From FEN-680 sp036781505 (lineage in GTDB: Bacteria; Actinomycetota; Geothermincolia; Fen-727; Anoxymicrobiaceae), in contig DAIQAV010000085.1 in assembly GCA_036781505.1 (NCBI GenBank), positions 1 to 9,477 on the forward strand: a stretch of DNA of 9,477 nt, given 5' to 3'. The notes below the pieces were generated by a model that made no database searches, was not told the origin of the DNA, and saw nothing but the letters and a program-made list of their open reading frames with translations. This document shows positions 5,383 to 9,477 of the stretch, piece after piece; within the stretch, counting starts at the first letter, position 1, and each line of letters opens with the position of its first letter. Position numbers and translations under genes: made by a program.

Positions 5383-6147
5383 TCATACCCGGTCGTACGC
5401 GATATCGAAAGGCGCTTCCCCGGTGAGGAAGCGATCGAGGTCTTCGCCGTTGTAGAGCTTGATTATCACGCGCCGCACCTTGCCGCTGATCTGGCTTATC
5501 AGTGCCTTGTCCATCACCTCGCCGTAGTACCCGGAGAGGTCCAGCGGTTTTCCGATGCGGACGAACACCCTCTTGTAGTAGGTCCAGCTCACGCCGCTCT
5601 GAAACTCCGGGTGGTCGAAGAACGGCTTCACCAACCACGGCGGCACGGTGGGAAGGTTGCGCTCCCCCTGTCCGATTACAGCGATCGGGATTATCGGGGC
5701 CTTCGCCTCCAGCGCGATGCGGGCGAACCCCGTGCGAAACGTCCTTATCTTGGAGACGCTGTGCAGGTGGGCGATGGTGTGGATGCCCTCGGGGAACACG
5801 CCGACCAGCTCGCCATCCTGGATGAGCCTGGCCGCCTCGCTGAGGTTCTCCTGGCTGCGGGCGCCGCCGAAGACGTCCATCGACTGGGCGCCGACCATCC
5901 TGAAGAGCTGGCTGATCCCCGGGATCATGAACGCCACGGAGGCCGCGACGAAGTTGATGGGCCTGGTGACGTTGAGCGCTATGGCCGCCGGGTCTATCAC
6001 CGGGTTGCGGTGGTTGCTCACCAGCAGCGCGCCCCCCTCGGCGGGTATGTTCCAATCGCCCTCGCCCTTGAGGCGCAGCAGCGCGGAGACTATCGGCCCC
6101 ACAGTGGTGACGCCGACTTCATATGCGAGTGCCTGGTATACGTCCAA
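5383..6147 (-). CDS. PlsC-type lysophospholipid/glycerolipid acyltransferase
   Basis: A 254-residue member of the LPLAT/PlsC superfamily, which transfers acyl groups to lysophosphatidate or related acceptors at the inner membrane face. Motifs in order: SNHRNPVIDP (44-53; catalytic His46 and Asp52), INFVAASVAFMIPG (64-77), GGARSQENLSEAARLI (94-109), VFPEG (117-121; substrate phosphate binding) and APIIPIAVIG (150-159). The catalytic motif is H-x5-D rather than the usual H-x4-D. I recall the same spacing (NHPN-x3-DP) in a bacterial subfamily that also shares the later (K/R)TGxARIAL motif, seen here as RTGFARIAL, so I take the enzyme to be intact. The acceptor is unknown. The start is TTG 6147 with GGGGGAG 11 bases upstream, a longish gap. 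It follows the 23-residue repeat gene by 50 bases and precedes the membrane protein gene by 24. Confidence 0.88.
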   Translation of the reverse strand: MDVYQALAYEVGVTTVGPIVSALLRLKGEGDWNIPAEGGALLVSNHRNPVIDPAAIALNVTRPINFVAASVAFMIPGISQLFRMVGAQSMDVFGGARSQENLSEAARLIQDGELVGVFPEGIHTIAHLHSVSKIRTFRTGFARIALEAKAPIIPIAVIGQGERNLPTVPPWLVKPFFDHPEFQSGVSWTYYKRVFVRIGKPLDLSGYYGEVMDKALISQISGKVRRVIIKLYNGEDLDRFLTGEAPFDIAYDRV

Positions 6148-6197
6148 GGGTGTCGCGCTCCCCCGGTATCAGCCCTGTCGGTCCGCCCGGCTGCAGA

Positions 6198-6965
6198 TCA
6201 CTTCGTCTCGGGCAGGACCTTCACGTGGTTGTTGGACTTCGGCCTGCGGCTCGCGTCCATCTTGCTCGCGCCCATGAGCTGGACGCTCCCGGTGAGGAAC
6301 TTGTGCCGCATGGGTATCTCGTATGCCATGTCCATCGTTATCTGCTCGAGCACCCTGTTCCTGGCCAGCTTGTTGACGATCGATATCAGGGTCTCGGGAT
6401 TCACCGAGTCGAGAAGCTTCTCCATGAACGACGCGAACTCGTCCATCGAGCCTGCCAGCACCGCGGGGTCGAGCTCCCGGATGAGCTGGGTGGTCCAGTC
6501 ACCAATCGCGTTCACCGTCTCCGCCATCACCTTGGGATCGATCCGCTTGGTGACCTCGACCAGCCAGCCGGCGTTGGCGTTCACGCTGTCGGCTATGACT
6601 GAGGGGTCAATCCTGGTCATGAGGTCGTTGACCCAGGACGCGTTCGCGTTCGCCACGTCCGCGATGACCGCGGGGGATATCTTCGAGGTGAGCCGGACTA
6701 TGAACTCGGGGTTCTCGTTGATCGCCCGCGCAACAACATCAGTGTCCAGCGCCCGGACGAGCCCCATCATGAACTCGGGAGTCTCGTAGATGACGCCCGC
6801 GCACACCTCGGGGGAGAGCGCGTCGATGGTCCCCATCAGGAAGTCGGGGCTAAGGTTGAGCGCCTCGGCGATCGGTCGGGGATCGATCTCGGAAAGGTAG
6901 TCGACCAGGATCTGCGGGTTGCCCTCGAAGGCGCCCGCGATGACCGAGGGGTCGACCTTCTCCAT
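6198..6965 (-). CDS. 23-residue tandem-repeat protein, C-terminal part (frameshift-split)
   Basis: A 255-residue frame holding eight full and one partial repeat of exactly 23 residues, starting at VDPSVIAG. Position by position: 1 is V/I/L, 2-3 mostly D-P, 5-7 hydrophobic-hydrophobic-A, 10-11 often I/V-N, 13-14 N/T/S/A-P/A, 16 F/W, then a hydrophobic helix end and K/R/E. Each unit looks like two short helices with a Pro at the start, so an alpha-solenoid or a proline-punctuated amphipathic array. The tail (AYEIPMRHKFLTG...SRRPKSNNHVKVLPETK) is basic. No family recognised. The start ATG 6965 overlaps the stop of the upstream frame (TGATG), but no ribosome binding site stands out, and repeat phase shows both frames were one gene. 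It precedes the PlsC-like gene and is probably cotranscribed with it. Confidence 0.72.
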   Translation of the reverse strand: MEKVDPSVIAGAFEGNPQILVDYLSEIDPRPIAEALNLSPDFLMGTIDALSPEVCAGVIYETPEFMMGLVRALDTDVVARAINENPEFIVRLTSKISPAVIADVANANASWVNDLMTRIDPSVIADSVNANAGWLVEVTKRIDPKVMAETVNAIGDWTTQLIRELDPAVLAGSMDEFASFMEKLLDSVNPETLISIVNKLARNRVLEQITMDMAYEIPMRHKFLTGSVQLMGASKMDASRRPKSNNHVKVLPETK

Positions 6966-7024
6966 CACGGCCGGAAGGAAGCCCGGGTGTCGTTGATGGC
7001 GTCGGCTACCGCTTTGGGCGACAG
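6336..7024 (-). repeat. Tandem coding repeat, ten units of 69 bp (23 residues)
   Basis: Unit starts on the minus strand are 7024 (68 bp because of the missing base), 6956, 6887, 6818, 6749, 6680, 6611, 6542, 6473 and a degenerate unit at 6404. Periodicity is exact at protein level, while the DNA of the units has diverged. Units 5 and 6 (ISPAVIADVANANASW and IDPSVIADSVNANAGW) are the most alike, which suggests a recent duplication. Confidence 0.88.
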
Positions 7025-7237
7025 GGAGGCCATGGCGTTGGAAAGGAGTTTCCCGTAGCCGATGACTGTTCCCGTGACACGACCGATTATCTCCAGGATC
7101 ATGCTTACCACCTCGCCATCCGTCACCTCAGCCGCCGGCTTGTCCACCGTGCGGCTTTCCCCGACCAACACCCTTTTGAACTGGTTGTAGAGCTGGCGGC
7201 GCGCCGCATCCGCCGCGAACCCGGAGACTATGCCCAT
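6965..7237 (-). CDS. 23-residue tandem-repeat protein, N-terminal part (frameshift-split)
   Basis: A 90-residue frame: N-terminal helix (GFAADAARRQLYNQFKRVL), a polar linker, then a long hydrophobic-amphipathic helix (VVSMILEIIGRVTGTVIGYG, about residues 44-63) and the first repeat unit, LSPKAVADAINDT. After that Thr the frame becomes RASFRP and stops. One extra base in the CCC/GGG run at 6982-6987 would instead give PGFLPAVMEK, completing a 23-residue unit that leads directly into the next frame. The restored protein would have about 346 residues. Either the sequence carries an error or the gene is truly broken or split; TGATG overlap allows coupled translation of the second part. ATG 7237 follows GGAGAAG at five bases; a GTG one codon earlier is less well placed. 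Confidence 0.7.
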   Translation of the reverse strand: MGIVSGFAADAARRQLYNQFKRVLVGESRTVDKPAAEVTDGEVVSMILEIIGRVTGTVIGYGKLLSNAMASLSPKAVADAINDTRASFRP

Positions 7238-7264
7238 CACCGCTTCTCCCGAGCCGTACCCTTT

Positions 7265-7273
7265 ATGATAGCA
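7265..7273 (-). promoter_or_regulatory. Candidate extended -10 promoter for the repeat-protein/PlsC operon
   Basis: The minus strand reads TGCTATCAT, an extended -10 with five of six TATAAT matches. It lies 27 bases upstream of ATG 7237, in the 51-base gap after the secreted protein gene. No clear -35 box is seen. Confidence 0.4.
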
Positions 7274-7288
7274 CCGTAAGAGGGACCC

Positions 7289-8884
7289 CTACTGGGGCAC
7301 CCACCCTATCGAGGCTGTCCCGCCGCCCCGGTTGTTCCAGTACATCGCGCGCTCGGCCATTATCGGCTGCGAGCACATCAGCTTGACCGACGTGTCCCTG
7401 TTGGGAAGTTCGTTAGCCACGTTGATGGTCACCCTGCTGTTTGCGGGCACCCTGCAGCCGGGGCCGGCGACCGCACCGGAGTTGGTCAGGTAGGTGACGC
7501 TCACGTCCGCGGGCTTGCTGTTGGGGTTCTGGATGCAGACAAAGGTCTCGAAGCCCCACGCGGTGGAGCCCTCGGCGAGGTAGATGCTCTTGGATGGCGC
7601 AGTGAAGCCTATGGTATCGGTGCCGGCCTTCCCTGTCCCGTTGTTCCAGTACATGGCGCGCTCGGCGTTCACCTCGATGTCGCTGGAGACGGCGATCGAG
7701 GTGTCCGTGTTGGGGACCCCCTGGTTGACGTTGATGGTCTGGCGAGTGTTCGCGCCCATGTTGATGGTCGGCTGCTTGACCGGACCGTGCGTAGTCATGA
7801 AAGTCACGTCGACCTTGGCCGCCTTGCTGTTGGGGTTCTGCAGCAGCAGCCAGGTCTGGAATCCCCAGGCGCTGGACCCCTCCGAGAGGTACCAGGTCTT
7901 GCTGGGTGCCGCCACGCCGATCGACGCGTGGCCGCCGCGCCTGCCGTCCCAGTACATCGCGCGCTCGCAGACTATGTTCTGGTCGCTCACCAGCCTGGTG
8001 GAGACATCGCACTGCCCGACGTCTTTGGAGACGTCCAGGGTCTTGCGCTGTCCGGCCCCGACCGTGAGCGTAGGCTTGGTCACTACCCCGTGTGAGGTCA
8101 TATAGGTGATGTCGACGTTGGCGGTCGAGGTCAGGCTGGGGTTCTGGATGCAGACCCAGGTCTCGAACGGGTAGGTGGTGCAGCCCTCCGCCAGGTACCA
8201 GCTCTTAGCTGGCGTGGTGGTGCCGATCGAGTCGGTCCCCTCGATGCGGTTGTTCCAGTAGATGGAGCGCTCGCAGACGATCTTCTGTGTGGACTGGACC
8301 TCTATCGAGAGGTCGACGTTGGGGATGTCGTCGTTCACCTTGAGCGTCACCCGGGAGCTCGGCGGCACGTTCAGCTGCTGGGGCCTCGGTATCCGCCCGT
8401 ACTGCGCGGTGTTGTAGATGATCGTCACAGTGGCGTCGATGTCGGTGGTGTTCTCCATCAGGAGGTAGGTCTCGAAGCCCCAGGCGGTCGACCCCTCGGG
8501 GAGGTACCACGTCTGGGCCGCCGTCGGGATCGGCGGGATAGGGTTGCCGGTCACGGTAAATACCTTGTCCGTGTTGCTCGACACACCTTGTGTGCGTACC
8601 ACAACGGGGCCAGTGGTGGCGCCAGTCGGTACCTGGGTGAGTATGCCCATGGTGTCGCTCCAGCTAAAGTACTGAGCCTGGACTCCATTGAATGTCACGC
8701 TTGACGTCGAGTCGGGAGTGCCGAAGCTTCCGCCCGTTATGAGGACCGGAGTTCCGATAGGGCCTTGATTGGGAACAATGTTATTAATGAAGGGTATTGG
8801 CGCGGCCGCGGCCGTCCCGGCGCCGAAGATCACCAGTGTGACCAGGAGCAGTGCTGTCAGAAGTGTCAGACCCGTCTTTTTCAT
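7289..8884 (-). CDS. Secreted protein: IPT/TIG domain plus four DUF5719-like repeats
   Basis: A 531-residue exported protein. The signal peptide covers about residues 1-28 (MKK, hydrophobic core LTLLTALLLVTLVIF, cleavage near AAAAP). An IPT/TIG Ig-like domain follows (30-112; PFINNIVPNQGPIGTPVLIT, GGSFG, VTFNGVQA, PTGATTGPVVVRT). Then come four beta-rich repeats of 102-103 residues starting at W126, W229, W331 and I434, each with (W/I)YL.EG(S/C), GF-or-PF-(E/Q)T, NP or NT, an R(V/K/Q)T(L/I).V strand, (C/A)ER(A/S)(M/I)YW(N/D) and SIG or TIG. The repeats recall DUF5719-type actinobacterial surface proteins. It probably works in adhesion or envelope structure. The protein ends two residues after the last SIGWV, with no LPXTG, membrane anchor or SLH domain, so it should be released or bound non-covalently. 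GGAGG lies seven bases before the ATG. Confidence 0.85.
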   Translation of the reverse strand: MKKTGLTLLTALLLVTLVIFGAGTAAAAPIPFINNIVPNQGPIGTPVLITGGSFGTPDSTSSVTFNGVQAQYFSWSDTMGILTQVPTGATTGPVVVRTQGVSSNTDKVFTVTGNPIPPIPTAAQTWYLPEGSTAWGFETYLLMENTTDIDATVTIIYNTAQYGRIPRPQQLNVPPSSRVTLKVNDDIPNVDLSIEVQSTQKIVCERSIYWNNRIEGTDSIGTTTPAKSWYLAEGCTTYPFETWVCIQNPSLTSTANVDITYMTSHGVVTKPTLTVGAGQRKTLDVSKDVGQCDVSTRLVSDQNIVCERAMYWDGRRGGHASIGVAAPSKTWYLSEGSSAWGFQTWLLLQNPNSKAAKVDVTFMTTHGPVKQPTINMGANTRQTINVNQGVPNTDTSIAVSSDIEVNAERAMYWNNGTGKAGTDTIGFTAPSKSIYLAEGSTAWGFETFVCIQNPNSKPADVSVTYLTNSGAVAGPGCRVPANSRVTINVANELPNRDTSVKLMCSQPIMAERAMYWNNRGGGTASIGWVPQ

Positions 8885-8911
8885 GGAACGCCTCCAGGGT
8901 GATTTTCGTAA

Positions 8912-8917
8912 ATATTA
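8912..8917 (-). promoter_or_regulatory. Candidate -10 box for the secreted TIG protein gene
   Basis: The minus strand has TAATAT in an AT-rich patch about 27 bases before ATG 8884. The -35 region (ACTTAC, 17 bases upstream) is a poor match. Weak support. Confidence 0.3.
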
Positions 8918-8949
8918 CCACAGGGGGCGGATTCGTAAGTATGAGGAAA

Positions 8950-8982
8950 ATTCAAGAAAGGGGTCTGACCCCATTCTTGAAT
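8950..8982 (-). terminator. 33-base near-perfect palindrome; REP-like unit and possible terminator
   Basis: Arms of 16 bases (ATTCAAGAAAGGGGTC and GACCCCATTCTTGAAT) with one mismatch around a single T. The core GGGGTCTGACCCC is the 4782-4794 palindrome on the other strand. On the minus strand the hairpin is followed by TTTTCC and lies about 26 bases after the acyl-CoA synthetase stop, so it could end that transcript. It may equally be just a repeat element. Confidence 0.55.
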
Positions 8983-9008
8983 AATTTGGGCCTGGCTCCT
9001 ATTTTGCG

Positions 9009-9477
9009 CTAGTCGCCGGAGTACATGTTCTCGATCAGGTCGGCGTACCGCGAGGACACTTCCTTCCGCTTCACCTTGAGCGTCGGCGTGAGCAGACCGG
9101 AGTCCTCCGTCATCTCCTCGGGCAGGAGCGCGAACTTGGTGACGCGCTCGTGGCGGTCGAAGTCGGCCAGGGCAGAGTCGATGTGCTGCTTGAACAGCTT
9201 CTGCACCCGCTCGTCGGCAAGCATCTTTTTTCTGTCGGCGGTGTCAATGCCTTCTTTAACGGCCCACGCTTCGAGATCCGGGAAGGTTGGCACGATGAGC
9301 GCGCTCACGAACTTGCGATTGTCTCCGATCACCGCGACCTGCTCGATGTACCTGTCGAGCTTGAGCGCGTTCTCGACGTTCTGCGGCGATATGTTCTTGC
9401 CCCCGGCCGTGATGATGATGTCCTTCTTGCGGTCGGTGATGAACAGAAAATCGTCCTCGTCCAGCTGGCCGATGTCG
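9009..9477 (-). CDS. Long-chain acyl-CoA synthetase, C-terminal part (start missing)
   Basis: The last 155 residues of an AMP-forming ligase that runs off the right edge. The visible part is the C-terminal lid: DIGQLDEDDFLFITDRKKD (1-19, with the hinge Asp15-Arg16), IIITAGGKNISP (20-31, the A8 region), then GDNRKFVSALIVP. Near the end is LLTPTLKVKR (128-137), the A10 motif with Lys134 expected to contact ATP and carboxylate. The TPTLKVKR...IENMY ending is typical of the FAA1/FadD15-like long-chain group, not of acetate or non-ribosomal peptide enzymes. Reaction: fatty acid + ATP + CoA to acyl-CoA + AMP + PPi. The stop TAG (9009-9011) lies inside the GCGCTAG end of a REP-like repeat, so the element abuts or supplies the stop. 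Confidence 0.88.
   Translation of the reverse strand, partial: DIGQLDEDDFLFITDRKKDIIITAGGKNISPQNVENALKLDRYIEQVAVIGDNRKFVSALIVPTFPDLEAWAVKEGIDTADRKKMLADERVQKLFKQHIDSALADFDRHERVTKFALLPEEMTEDSGLLTPTLKVKRKEVSSRYADLIENMYSGD

Noticed and set aside
5986..6012. H-x5-D instead of H-x4-D in the PlsC catalytic motif, as a sign of damage
   Set aside because: A bacterial LPLAT subfamily I recall has NHPN-x3-DP with the same spacing and the same later (K/R)TGxARIAL motif, so this is probably a normal variant.
4954..6789. A 611-residue open frame on the plus strand
   Set aside because: It is antisense to the membrane, acyltransferase and repeat-protein genes. Its composition (Arg/His/Asp-rich, low complexity) is that of a high-GC shadow frame.
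7289..8520. CRISPR-like or DNA tandem repeats in the secreted protein gene
   Set aside because: The periodicity is ~306-309 bp, lies at protein level and is fully explained by the four beta-rich domains.

Overview
High-GC bacterial window (9,477 bp) with several GTG/TTG starts and purine-rich ribosome binding sites. It holds LppX/LprAFG-type lipoproteins, a secreted protein with one IPT/TIG domain and four repeats ending in Y-W-(N/D), a DUF2769-type pair and PHA-phasin-like coiled-coil proteins. Together these suggest a deep-branching environmental actinobacterium (Geothermincolia/OPB41-like or a relative). The lineage is inferred from protein style, not shown. No rRNA, tRNA, CRISPR array or transposase gene was found.

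Layout. 1-664 (minus): two tandem phasin-like paralogues, the second running off the left edge. 854-2512 (plus): two tandem LppX/DUF6612-like lipoproteins, the second starting at a TTG 12 bases after the stop of the first and in the same frame. 2522-3676 (minus): a cysteine desulfurase-like enzyme of the EF2568 type. 3810-3998 (plus): a small helix-turn-helix protein, divergent from the desulfurase. 4011-4472 (minus): two tandem eight-cysteine DUF2769-like proteins. 4473-4899: a 427-base gene-free stretch full of short inverted and direct repeats (REP/MITE-like). 4900-7237 (minus), a probable operon in transcription order: an alpha-repeat protein split in two by an apparent one-base deletion, a PlsC-type acyltransferase, and a four-helix membrane protein. 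7289-8884 (minus): the secreted TIG protein. 8950-9012: another REP-like palindrome. 9009-9477 (minus): the C-terminal part of a long-chain acyl-CoA synthetase, cut by the right edge.

How the genes may fit together. Several products point to acyl lipids: phasin-like proteins, LppX-like lipoproteins (a family known to bind lipids), a lysophospholipid-type acyltransferase and an acyl-CoA ligase. This is suggestive only, because the genes lie on both strands in separate transcription units. The most novel item is the gene at 6198-7237. It encodes about ten back-to-back repeats of exactly 23 residues, a family I do not recognise, and adding one base restores a single ~346-residue protein with perfect repeat phase. 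The second notable item is a small family of palindromic repeats in the 4.5-4.9 kb gap and again at 8.95-9.01 kb. No clear undescribed multi-gene system could be demonstrated.
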